DNA of 64,000 bases from G965276765 sp965276825. GTDB taxonomy: Bacteria > Actinomycetota > Acidimicrobiia > Acidimicrobiales > Palsa-688. The DNA lies in contig OZ255630.1 in NCBI GenBank assembly GCA_965276825.1, forward strand, positions 992,001 through 1,056,000, written 5' to 3'. The position numbers were made by a program, and so were the translations under genes. This document shows, piece by piece, positions 1-7,515 of this stretch; positions within the stretch are counted from its first letter, which is position 1; each line of letters begins with the position of its first letter. The notes under the pieces were generated by a model. It was not told the DNA's origin. It searched no databases and was given only the letters and a program-made list of their open reading frames with translations.

Positions 1-1
1 G

Positions 2-1279
2 GTCGGCATCGACGGCACCGACCTGATCGTCGCCATGGAGGACACCGCCGACCGCGGGGCCCTCGACCAGGTGGCCCAGGTCACCGGCTGGCCCGTGCGT
101 CCCGCCATGGCCACCGTTGGTGACATCCGCGCCGCCCTGGACGACCTCTACGGACCCGACGTCGACGTCGAGTCAGGCGACGAGACCACCGTCGAGGTGG
201 GCGAGGAGCCCGAACCGCTCCACCTCAACACGCTGCTCGTCCAGATGATGGCGCTCGGCGCCTCCGACCTGCACCTGAGCGCGGGCCGACCGCCGGCCAT
301 CCGGGTCGACGGGAGCATGCGCAACCTGGACGGCTACCCGGCGCTGTACGGCTCCCAGCTGCGGGAGCTCATCTACAGCGTGCTGGCCGACCGCCAGCGG
401 GAGCGCTTCGAGACCGACCTCGAGCTGGACACGTCGCACTCGATCCCCGACGTCGGGCGCTTCCGGCTCAACGTCATGTACCAGCGCAACAGCGTCGGTG
501 CGGTGCTGCGGGCCATCCCCCACGAGATCGTCCCGCTCGAGCAGCTGGGTCTGCCGCCGGCCGTCGGCGAGCTGTCCAAGCTGCCGCGCGGCCTGGTGCT
601 GGTCACGGGACCGACCGGGTCGGGCAAGAGCACGACGCTCGCCTCGATCGTCGACATCGTCAACTCGACCAGGGACGGCCACATCATGACCGTCGAGGAC
701 CCGATCGAGTTCCTCCACACTCACAAGCGCTCGGTGGTCAACCAGCGCGAGGTGGGGGAGGACACCCACTCCTTCGCCGAGGCGCTCCGCCACGTGCTGC
801 GCCAGGATCCCGACGTCATCCTGGTCGGCGAGATGCGCGACCTCGAGACCATCTCCACCGCCCTCACCGCGGCCGAGACCGGTCACCTGGTGTTCGGCAC
901 GCTGCACACCCAGGACGCCCCGCAGTCGGTCGACCGCATCATCGACGTGTTCCCCGCCCACCAGCAGCAGCAGATCCGGGTGCAGCTGGCCTCGGCCCTC
1001 CAGGCCGTCGTCACCCAGCAGCTCCTGAAGCGGGCGTCGGGCAAGGGCCGCGTCGTGGCCTCCGAGGTGCTCATCGCCACCCCTGCGGTTCGCAACCTGA
1101 TCCGCGAGGGCAAGGTCCACCAGATCTACAGCGTCATGCAGGGCGGCGGCAAGTACGGCATGAAGACCATGGACCACTCGCTGGCCGACCTGGTGCGCGC
1201 CGGCGACATCGGCCTCGACAACGCCCTCGAGCTGGCCCATCACCCCGACGACGTCCGCCGCCTCGTCGGCACCAACTGA
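2..1279 (+). CDS. pilT: PilT-family type IV pilus retraction ATPase, 5' truncated by the window edge
   Basis: Hexameric ATPase that powers pilus retraction at the inner face of the membrane. The Walker A motif GPTGSGKSTT lies near position 610, followed by the VEDPIEF Asp box, a Walker B region (DVILVGEMRD), a His box (GHLVFGTLHT) and the PilT signature AVRNLIREGKVHQIYS. The frame is open to the window edge. The residues before the internal ATG at 35, and about 40 after it (ending IRAALDDLYG), resemble the C-terminal half of a GspE/MshEN N-terminal domain, which classical PilT lacks, so the true start is probably upstream. pilC follows 13 bp later. The PilT call is firm; the N-terminal fusion is inferred from a partial domain. 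Confidence 0.9.
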   Translation, partial: VGIDGTDLIVAMEDTADRGALDQVAQVTGWPVRPAMATVGDIRAALDDLYGPDVDVESGDETTVEVGEEPEPLHLNTLLVQMMALGASDLHLSAGRPPAIRVDGSMRNLDGYPALYGSQLRELIYSVLADRQRERFETDLELDTSHSIPDVGRFRLNVMYQRNSVGAVLRAIPHEIVPLEQLGLPPAVGELSKLPRGLVLVTGPTGSGKSTTLASIVDIVNSTRDGHIMTVEDPIEFLHTHKRSVVNQREVGEDTHSFAEALRHVLRQDPDVILVGEMRDLETISTALTAAETGHLVFGTLHTQDAPQSVDRIIDVFPAHQQQQIRVQLASALQAVVTQQLLKRASGKGRVVASEVLIATPAVRNLIREGKVHQIYSVMQGGGKYGMKTMDHSLADLVRAGDIGLDNALELAHHPDDVRRLVGTN

Positions 1280-1292
1280 GCGAGGAGCCACC

Positions 1293-2519
1293 GTGCCCAC
1301 CACCTACGCCTACAAGGTCCGCGACATCAGTGGACGGCTGATCACCGGCTCGCTCGACGCCGACAACAGCGACCTGGTCGTCAACAAGCTCAAGGACATG
1401 GGCTACGTGCCCATCTCCATCGACAAGAAGTCCTCGGCCACGAGCAAGGACATCTCCATCCCGTTCCTGACGGACCGGGTCAACCCCAAGGAGGTGTCGC
1501 TGTTCAGCCGGCAGTTCGCCACGCTGATCAACGCGGGCGTCTCCCTCACCCGCAGCCTGGCCATCCTCGCCACCCAGCAGTCCAACAAGCACTTCGCCGG
1601 CGTGGTGGACACCATCCGCTCCGACGTGGAGAGCGGCTCCTCGCTGTCCCAGGCCATCGCCAAGCACCCCAAGCAGTTCAGCCGGCTCTACACCTCCATG
1701 GTGCGGGCCGGCGAGGTGGGCGGCAACCTGGATCGCACCCTCAACGACCTGTCGACCACGCTCGAGAAGCAGGTCGAGCTCAAGCGCAAGATCAAGTCGG
1801 CCATGATGTACCCGGCCGCCGTGCTGACCATGGTCGTGGTGATCATGGCGGCGATGCTCCTCTTCGTCGTCCCGGTCTTCCAGAAGATGTACAAGCAGCT
1901 GGGAGGCACGCTCCCGAAGCCGACGCAGATCCTCGTCAGCATCTCCAACCTGTTCGTCCACGCCTTCCCGATCGTCATCGTCGTCGCCGTGGTCGCCGCG
2001 GTCGCATTCAAGAAGTGGATCTCCACCCCGTCAGGCCGCCGGCTGTTCGACCAGGGCATGCTCAAGGTCCCGATCTTCGGCGGTCTGCTCCAGAAGACGG
2101 CCCTCTCGCGCTTCTCCTCGACGCTCTCGACGCTCATGGCCTCGGGTGTGCCGATCCTCGAAGCGCTCGACATCACCGCCGACACGGCCGGCAACACGAT
2201 GGTGGCCGACGGCGTGGCCTCGATCTCGGAAGGGGCGAGGGCGGGCGAGCCCATGGCTCGCTCCTTGGAAGGTCACCCGGTGTTCCCCCCCATGGTGACC
2301 CAGATGATCTCGGTCGGGGAGGAGACCGGCGCTCTCGACGCCCTGCTGGCCAAGGTGGCCGACTTCTACGACCAGGAGGTCGAGGCCACCGTCAGCGCTC
2401 TCACCTCGCTGCTCGAGCCGCTGATGATCGTCGTGATCGGCAGCGCCGTCGGCGCGACGGTCATCGCCCTCTACCTCCCGATGTTCGACATCTACAAGGT
2501 GATCTCCAAGAGCGGCTGA
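1293..2519 (+). CDS. pilC: Type IV pilus inner-membrane platform protein PilC
   Basis: Polytopic GspF/PilC-family protein that forms the platform on which the assembly and retraction ATPases act. The 408 aa match the usual length. It begins with the typical YAYKVRDISG strand and contains two GspF repeats: one around residues 70-190 (FSRQFATLINAGVSL, then MVRAGEVGGNLD) and one around 270-400 (FSSTLSTLMASGVPILEALD, then MISVGEETGALD). Hydrophobic segments follow each repeat. It starts at a GTG with GAGGAG just upstream and sits 13 bp after pilT, so the two are cotranscribed. A strong hairpin follows the stop codon. Confidence 0.95.
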   Translation: MPTTYAYKVRDISGRLITGSLDADNSDLVVNKLKDMGYVPISIDKKSSATSKDISIPFLTDRVNPKEVSLFSRQFATLINAGVSLTRSLAILATQQSNKHFAGVVDTIRSDVESGSSLSQAIAKHPKQFSRLYTSMVRAGEVGGNLDRTLNDLSTTLEKQVELKRKIKSAMMYPAAVLTMVVVIMAAMLLFVVPVFQKMYKQLGGTLPKPTQILVSISNLFVHAFPIVIVVAVVAAVAFKKWISTPSGRRLFDQGMLKVPIFGGLLQKTALSRFSSTLSTLMASGVPILEALDITADTAGNTMVADGVASISEGARAGEPMARSLEGHPVFPPMVTQMISVGEETGALDALLAKVADFYDQEVEATVSALTSLLEPLMIVVIGSAVGATVIALYLPMFDIYKVISKSG

Positions 2520-2548
2520 CACCTGTCCCTCCCCCCCGGTGCCTCCAG

Positions 2549-2576
2549 GCGGCCCGCCCCACAGGGGGCGGGCCGC
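2549..2576 (+). terminator. Rho-independent-like hairpin after pilC
   Basis: A perfect 12-bp GC-rich stem (2549-2560 with 2565-2576) around a 4-nt ACAG loop, 29 bp past the pilC stop. Only a weak TT follows, so termination may be partial. It separates the pilT-pilC unit from the pilin genes. Confidence 0.7.
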
Positions 2577-2884
2577 TTACCCGTTGGGCCTCCGGCCGGT
2601 GACGGACTAGCCCGTTCGGGGTGCGAGGGCGCGCACCCGGAAAGCAGAGCCGACTTTCGTCCCGATGATCGTGTTCCTGCTCAAGTCCGGCCCGGCGAGG
2701 ACGAGATAGGTGGTGCGAGCGGTGATCATCCAAACCCAAGAGCGATAGGGGCCACTAGGCACCGAACGCCCGAGGGGATGCCTGGACACCCAGGGCCGGC
2801 GGAGCCGGCGAAGGCCGAGAGGCAAAAGCGGGCTCGCGACCGACTGCAGTGCCCACCGACCCTGAAAAGAGAAAGACCACCATC
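2577..2884 (+). other. Long structured leader upstream of the major pilin
   Basis: About 310 bp without a credible gene on either strand. The 3' half contains small stems: CCTGG/CCAGG near 2780, and GCCGGC-GGA-GCCGGC near 2795. The region probably carries the pilin promoter and a long 5' UTR. I looked for the conserved boxes of the c-di-GMP-I riboswitch, which precedes pilin genes in some bacteria, and did not find them. No known RNA class is claimed. Confidence 0.4.
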
Positions 2885-3385
2885 ATGATCAAGACCATCA
2901 AGGCCCGGATGAACAAGGACGAGGAGGAGGGCTTCACCCTCATCGAGCTCCTCGTCGTCGTCCTGATCCTCGGCATTCTCATGGCCATCGCCATCCCGAC
3001 CTTCCTCAGCCTCACGAGCAATGCCAAGAAGAACGCAGCAGAGGCCAATCTGACAACCGCCGTGCAAGATGCTGCCACGCAGATCACGCAGAACGGGAGT
3101 TATGGCGGAACAACTGCCGCGGCCGACGTCAGCGCTCTCAGCACTGTGGACCCCGGCACCCCTTATCTCCCAGCGACCACCAGTGCCTCGGTCGCAACAG
3201 GTAAGAGCGTCAGCGTCAACGTCGGCGCGACCCCTAGCGCCACTGAGGTCATCCTCAGCTCCCTGAGCAGCGACGGAACGACCTGGTACTGGGCGGACGC
3301 CAACAACGGGGTCGTAAAGTACACGACGACCACCGCAGCGACCCAGCCGGCCGCCGCTGCTTTCACCGCTTCCTCGCTTCCCTAA
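2885..3385 (+). CDS. Type IV major pilin-like prepilin
   Basis: Prepilin of 166 aa. The leader of about 15 residues is acidic near its end (MNKDEEEG) and is followed by the class III cleavage site G^FTLIELLVVVLILGIL, including the conserved Glu5 of the mature pilin. A single N-terminal hydrophobic helix precedes a Ser/Thr/Ala-rich globular part. I chose ATG 2885 because the purine-rich AGAGAAAG lies just upstream; an in-frame GTG at 2849 would only lengthen the leader. The prepilin peptidase at 36.2 kb is the likely processing enzyme. Being first after a long leader and ahead of a strong hairpin suggests it is the most highly expressed pilin. Confidence 0.88.
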   Translation: MIKTIKARMNKDEEEGFTLIELLVVVLILGILMAIAIPTFLSLTSNAKKNAAEANLTTAVQDAATQITQNGSYGGTTAAADVSALSTVDPGTPYLPATTSASVATGKSVSVNVGATPSATEVILSSLSSDGTTWYWADANNGVVKYTTTTAATQPAAAAFTASSLP

Positions 3386-3415
3386 CGTCTAAACCCTGCA
3401 ATTGCTGGTCCGCAT

Positions 3416-3447
3416 GCTGCTGTGGCGACCTCGGTCGCCACAGCAGC
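3416..3447 (+). terminator. Strong hairpin between the two pilin genes
   Basis: A perfect 15-bp inverted repeat (3416-3430 with 3433-3447) separated by only 2 bp. It lies between the stop of the first pilin and the start of the second. No T-tract follows, so it could be a partial terminator or a 3' stabiliser that raises the amount of first-pilin mRNA relative to the downstream genes. Confidence 0.7.
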
Positions 3448-3482
3448 GGCGCGATCAAGCCAACCCCGAAAGGCTCTGTCCG

Positions 3483-3977
3483 ATGCGCGAAACGGAAGAC
3501 GGATTCACGTTGGTTGAGCTCGTGATCGTCGTCCTCATCGTGGGTCTACTCCTCGCGATTGCCCTACCGACCTTCCTCTCCCTCTCAAGGTCGAGCCGGG
3601 CTCGGGGAGCAGAGAGCAATGTCTCAATCGCCCTGACCGACGAAGCGGCTTTCTACACGCAACACGACTCCTACGGCACGACGACAAGCTCTCCGGGGAT
3701 CTCGAGTCTCGACGCAGGGATGAATTGGGCGACATGTACCGGCGCTGGCCCTTGCTTGGGCGGCACGGGCAGGGACAAAAGTGTATCTGTGGAGGCGGTG
3801 AGCGTTGGCCCGTCGTCTAGCCCGGGTGTTGTTCTGGGCTCGCTGGGGACTGACGGGAAGGACTACTGGGCGCTTGAGAGTCAGAGCAGCTCGGCGCAGG
3901 GCCCGCTCTACCTCGTCAACTCCAGCATGAGTCCGCCAGGAGTCGTGTCTTTTACGGACCGGGCGTGGCCGACATGA
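3483..3977 (+). CDS. Second type IV pilin-like prepilin
   Basis: Prepilin of 164 aa with a 7-residue leader (MRETEDG) and the cleavage site G^FTLVELVIVVLIVGLLLA, with Glu5 conserved. Its N-terminal third is clearly related to the preceding pilin (AIALPTFLSLSRSSRARGAESNV), while the C-terminal part diverges and contains a Cys pair (CTGAGPC) that may form a disulfide loop. ATG 3483 has GAAAGG about 10 bp upstream; the longer in-frame start at 3402 would read through the hairpin and is unlikely. Likely a minor or alternative pilin from a tandem duplication. Confidence 0.85.
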   Translation: MRETEDGFTLVELVIVVLIVGLLLAIALPTFLSLSRSSRARGAESNVSIALTDEAAFYTQHDSYGTTTSSPGISSLDAGMNWATCTGAGPCLGGTGRDKSVSVEAVSVGPSSSPGVVLGSLGTDGKDYWALESQSSSAQGPLYLVNSSMSPPGVVSFTDRAWPT

Positions 3978-4032
3978 ACGCCGGCCTCCGGCTGATGCTC
4001 ATGTGGGGACCGGCCTTGCCGAAGGAAGGTTC

Positions 4033-5754
4033 ATGAAGATCCCTGAGAGGAAGGTCGGCTCGAGCAGCTCGATCGGTCTCGACATCGGCTCGAGCGCCGT
4101 GCGCGCTGCCGAGGTGGGCCGTGGCCGTCGAGGGCTGAAGCTCCTTCGGTTCGCCCAGATCGGGCTTCCCGTCGGGGCAGTCGTCGACGGTGAAGTTCAG
4201 GATCCTGGGGCCGTGGTCGTTGCGTTGCGACGACTCTGGTCGGAGGGAGGCTTCGCCAGCCGCAACGTGGTGTCGTGCCTTTCAGGGCAGCGGGTCATCG
4301 TGCGCCAAGCCGAGGTGCCGGCCATGAGTGAAGGTGACCTGCGATCGGCGATCCAGTTTCAGGCTGCCGATCTGATCCCGATCCCTGCTGATCTAGCCAT
4401 CCTCGATTTTTCTATCCTCCCCGCCGCCTCGGCACCGGCAAGCGGACCCGGTCTCATGCGCATCCTCCTCGGAGCTGCCCAGCGAACGGTCGTCGAAGGC
4501 CACCTGACCGTGCTGCGCGAGGCATCCCTCAAGCCGGTCGCCATCGACGCTTCGCCCATGGCTGCTGCCCGAGTCATCCGTCGTGCCGGGCTTGGCGGCC
4601 GAGACAGCGCAGTGGTCGATATTGGCGCCGAGCTCACCGTGGTCGTTGCCCGACAGGGTGACATGGTGCGCTTCAGCCGCATCTTGAACGCTGGCGGTTC
4701 CGACCTCACCTCACGGGTTGCCGAGCGCCTCGGAGTCGACCCCGCAGCAGCCGAGAGCCTCAAGCGACACGCCGCGCTGACGGGCGGAGGCCCTGGCTAT
4801 CTCGACGTCGAGGACATCGACCCGATCGTGACCGAGATCGAGAGCTCTCTCTCGTTCTTTGCGTCACAGATCGACACCGGGCAGCTCGACGACGTCCTCG
4901 TCACCGGTGGCCCGTCGCGCAGCCCGGATCTCGTGCAGGCGCTGACCCAGCGCCTGCCGGTGCCGGTCGCTCCCATGAGCGCTCTCTCCGGGATCGAGCT
5001 CGGAGCGGAGATCGACGAGCAGACGGCGTCGCTGGCCTCCTCGTCGGCTCTGCTGGCGATCGGTGCGGCGCAATGGGCGTTCGACAGTCCGAGCCAACGC
5101 CTCTCCCTCCTGCCGCACGAGCTCGCTGCGGCTGCCGCCTTCCGCAAGCAGGCAGCTGTGGCTGGAGTCGGCGTCCTGGCTCTGGCTGCCCTGTTGGGTG
5201 CAGCCTCGTACCACCAGGGATCTCAGGTGAGCCAGGCTCGTCACCAGGCCGTTGCGGCATCTGCGACCAATGCTCAGATCCAGAGCCAGATCTCCGCCCT
5301 CGCACCGATCAGCGCGGCGCAGTCTGCTGTCGGCGCGCGGGTGAGCCTGCTGAGAGCTGCTGAGCGCGTTGATGTCGCCTGGTCTCCGCTTCTCGCCGAC
5401 ATCGCCACTGGCATGCCGCCGGGCACGACGCTCAAGTCGCTCAGCTTCAGCGACACCGCTGTCGGGTCGAGTTCGGCCAGCGGCGCGCCGTCCAGTAGCC
5501 CTTCAGCCAGCACTAGCTCGTCCGGAGCGGCAGGAACGCTCGGAACACTGACCATGACTGTTCAGGCGCACGGTGACGAGGATCAGGTAGCCGTCTGGTT
5601 ACGGGCCCTCTCCTCCGTCAGGGGTCTCTCCACGGTGTGGGTCCCATCCGCGACCGCAAGCTCCGGAAGCGTCACCTTCACGTCGACGGCCTCCCTCACC
5701 CCGCAGGTCCCGATGGTCGCCCGCACCGACACCACCGCAGGAGCCAAACCGTGA
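4033..5754 (+). CDS. Fused PilM-PilN pilus assembly protein
   Basis: A 573-aa protein. Residues 1 to about 360 form an actin-like PilM domain (SIGLDIGSSAVRAAEV at the start, DSAVVDIGAELTVVV near 200, DDVLVTGGPSRSPDL near 300). After LSLLPHE come a transmembrane helix (about 375-395, AAVAGVGVLALAALLGA) and a periplasmic coiled-coil and ferredoxin-like PilN region with a Ser-rich insert near 480-505. In most bacteria PilM and PilN are separate and bind through the PilN N-terminal tail, so the fusion makes that contact covalent. Start ATG 4033 has GAAGGAAGG just upstream. The stop overlaps the start of pilO by 4 bp. Confidence 0.85.
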   Translation: MKIPERKVGSSSSIGLDIGSSAVRAAEVGRGRRGLKLLRFAQIGLPVGAVVDGEVQDPGAVVVALRRLWSEGGFASRNVVSCLSGQRVIVRQAEVPAMSEGDLRSAIQFQAADLIPIPADLAILDFSILPAASAPASGPGLMRILLGAAQRTVVEGHLTVLREASLKPVAIDASPMAAARVIRRAGLGGRDSAVVDIGAELTVVVARQGDMVRFSRILNAGGSDLTSRVAERLGVDPAAAESLKRHAALTGGGPGYLDVEDIDPIVTEIESSLSFFASQIDTGQLDDVLVTGGPSRSPDLVQALTQRLPVPVAPMSALSGIELGAEIDEQTASLASSSALLAIGAAQWAFDSPSQRLSLLPHELAAAAAFRKQAAVAGVGVLALAALLGAASYHQGSQVSQARHQAVAASATNAQIQSQISALAPISAAQSAVGARVSLLRAAERVDVAWSPLLADIATGMPPGTTLKSLSFSDTAVGSSSASGAPSSSPSASTSSSGAAGTLGTLTMTVQAHGDEDQVAVWLRALSSVRGLSTVWVPSATASSGSVTFTSTASLTPQVPMVARTDTTAGAKP

Positions 5755-6353
5755 ACCGCCGACTGCTCCTGGTCGCTGCCCTGCTCCTCGTTGTCGTCCT
5801 GGGAGGCTGGTACGGCTTGGCCTGGAAACCCGGCCAGGCCCGCATCGCATCCGCACACGCCTCGGATGCCACCGCTTTGACCAAGCGGGCCCAACTCGAC
5901 AGTGAGTTGGGCGGCCTTCACCGGCTCCAGCGTGACCTGCCTGCCGATCAGACCACCCTCGCCAAGGCCCTTCCCGCGCTACCGGTCGCGGCGAGTGTGC
6001 CGTCGGTCATCGACCAGATCGCCCAGGCGGCCCGCACGACCGGCGTCGCATGGTCCAACGAATCGCAGAGCACTGGTACATCTGCCAGTACGAGTGGTTC
6101 GTCTGCGGCAGCAGGGTCGGTGACGACCGGAGGGAGCGGTGTTTCGACGCTTGCCCTCACCCTCCAGGTGACAGGGTCGTACAAGGCCGTGACGTCGTTC
6201 GTGACGCTTCTGACCCATCGGCCCCGCCTGATCGTGGTCGACACCCTGTCCTTCGCCCCCTCGACGTCGTCGGTTGCGATCACCATCGGGGCGCGAGCCT
6301 TCTTCGACCCGACTCCGGCGCCGGACGTCGCCAAGCTTGCGTCCCAACCATGA
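5751..6353 (+). CDS. pilO: PilO-like inner-membrane pilus alignment protein
   Basis: A 200-aa bitopic protein. The N-terminal transmembrane helix (residues 4-20, LLLVAALLLVVVLGG) is followed by a coiled coil (ATALTKRAQLDSELGGLHRL) and a ferredoxin-like domain ending near residue 190, the usual PilO order. It starts at GTG 5751 inside the pilMN stop (GTGA overlap) and ends in an ATGA overlap with the next minor pilin, so translation is coupled. Assignment rests on topology and position more than on residue identity; low primary conservation is typical of PilO. Confidence 0.8.
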   Translation: MNRRLLLVAALLLVVVLGGWYGLAWKPGQARIASAHASDATALTKRAQLDSELGGLHRLQRDLPADQTTLAKALPALPVAASVPSVIDQIAQAARTTGVAWSNESQSTGTSASTSGSSAAAGSVTTGGSGVSTLALTLQVTGSYKAVTSFVTLLTHRPRLIVVDTLSFAPSTSSVAITIGARAFFDPTPAPDVAKLASQP

Positions 6354-6829
6354 TCCGGGCCGGGGTGCCCTTTCGCTTCCGCTCCCGGGAGGCGGGTCCT
6401 GGGGAGGATGGCTTCAGCTTGGTGGAGATCATCGCCGCAACGACCATCCTCATGGTGATCGTCATCTCGCTATCCAACGTTCTCGTTGACTCCCTGACCG
6501 CGTCCCTGCTCTCTCGTCAGCGAGAGGCCGCAGCGAGCATCGCTAGCGACAGCGTCGAGAACGCGAAGGGCTTGGGCTATTCGGGGACGACGGCTCTTGT
6601 TTCGGGAACCAGCTGCCCGGCCCCTTCGTCGGGCACTCCGAGCCCGACGGTGCCGGTAGCGCAGACCGCCAGCAGCTATCTGACCTCCTACCGCGTCCAG
6701 GTCGACACCACGGTGTACGGAGTCTGCACGAGCGTCGTCACCCCACCGGCAACTGCCGACACGGTGACCGTGACCGTCACGTGGCCTGGGGCTCAGACCT
6801 ATACGACGAGCAGCCGGGTCGGAGCCTGA
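6350..6829 (+). CDS. PilV-like minor prepilin
   Basis: A 159-aa protein with a prepilin leader ending GEDG^FSLVEIIAATTILMVIV, so the mature N-terminus carries Glu5. The rest is a small Ser/Thr-rich domain with two cysteines. ATG 6350 overlaps the pilO stop by 4 bp, which fixes the start, although a leader of about 20 residues is long. Position directly after pilO and before a second minor pilin and a PilX-like gene matches the usual set of minor pilins that prime pilus assembly. PilV versus FimT/GspI-type cannot be told apart by eye. Confidence 0.78.
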   Translation: MIRAGVPFRFRSREAGPGEDGFSLVEIIAATTILMVIVISLSNVLVDSLTASLLSRQREAAASIASDSVENAKGLGYSGTTALVSGTSCPAPSSGTPSPTVPVAQTASSYLTSYRVQVDTTVYGVCTSVVTPPATADTVTVTVTWPGAQTYTTSSRVGA

Positions 6830-6830
6830 C

Positions 6831-7487
6831 ATGGTCGCGTCGAGCAACGCCGACCAGCGCGGGATCACCTTGGTCGAGGTGCTCGTGGCATCTGTCCTCG
6901 GTCTCCTCGTCATGACCATGGGCTACACGATCCTCAACACCTCGACCAAGACTGCGTCGACGGTGGCTTCCCGCGCAGTCAACAGCACCAACGCGCGGCA
7001 GGCGGTCACTCTGCTCGAGGCCAACTTGCGCTACGCGGACGGAGTGTGGCTTTGCTCCACGACTGCGACGTCTGCAACTCCTTGCCCCGCAGCGACCTCG
7101 GCTGCGACCACCATGCTCTCCGTTTCGAATGCCACCGCTAGTCCGAATGCCCCCGCAAGCACGAACATCAGCCAGCCTGGCTGCGCTCACTGGACGATCG
7201 CTTCAACTGGTCTCGTCGAGACGAGCTGGCCGTCTGGGGCACCGGCGGACGCAACGGTAGGCAGCCCAGGCAGCACCGCGCGGGTCACGGCAGCGATCGC
7301 CGGTGCGACCGCCTACAACGCTGGTGCGGGATTCAGCTTGCCGCTCCCGAATCTCGTGGAGATCAACCTCCAAGTCAATGGCGAGCCAACTCGCACGAGA
7401 GTCGCCGCAGATGCGGTGACTATCCATGATCTCGTAGCGCCGAACAACCTTGCCGACACCCAGACCGTCAAAACCGCCTGCTTCTGA
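6831..7487 (+). CDS. PilW-like minor prepilin
   Basis: A 218-aa protein with a 10-residue leader and cleavage-site region G^ITLVEVLVASVLGLLVMT; Ile replaces the usual Phe at +1 and Glu5 is kept. The length and the mixed beta-rich C-terminal part fit PilW/GspJ-type minor pilins. ATG 6831 follows the previous stop with a 1-bp gap, indicating translational coupling. Several cysteines (WLCSTT, SATPCPA, QPGCAHW, KTACF) could form intramolecular disulfides in the exported domain. PilW is assigned from gene order and leader, so the subfamily is tentative. Confidence 0.75.
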   Translation: MVASSNADQRGITLVEVLVASVLGLLVMTMGYTILNTSTKTASTVASRAVNSTNARQAVTLLEANLRYADGVWLCSTTATSATPCPAATSAATTMLSVSNATASPNAPASTNISQPGCAHWTIASTGLVETSWPSGAPADATVGSPGSTARVTAAIAGATAYNAGAGFSLPLPNLVEINLQVNGEPTRTRVAADAVTIHDLVAPNNLADTQTVKTACF

Positions 7488-7515
7488 CCCCCACTGCTAC
7501 CAGGAAGATCCTCCC

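Noticed and set aside
2600..2884. c-di-GMP-I riboswitch before the pilin
   Set aside because: The conserved GGCAAACC, ACGCAAAGCC and receptor segments are not present; only generic hairpins are seen.
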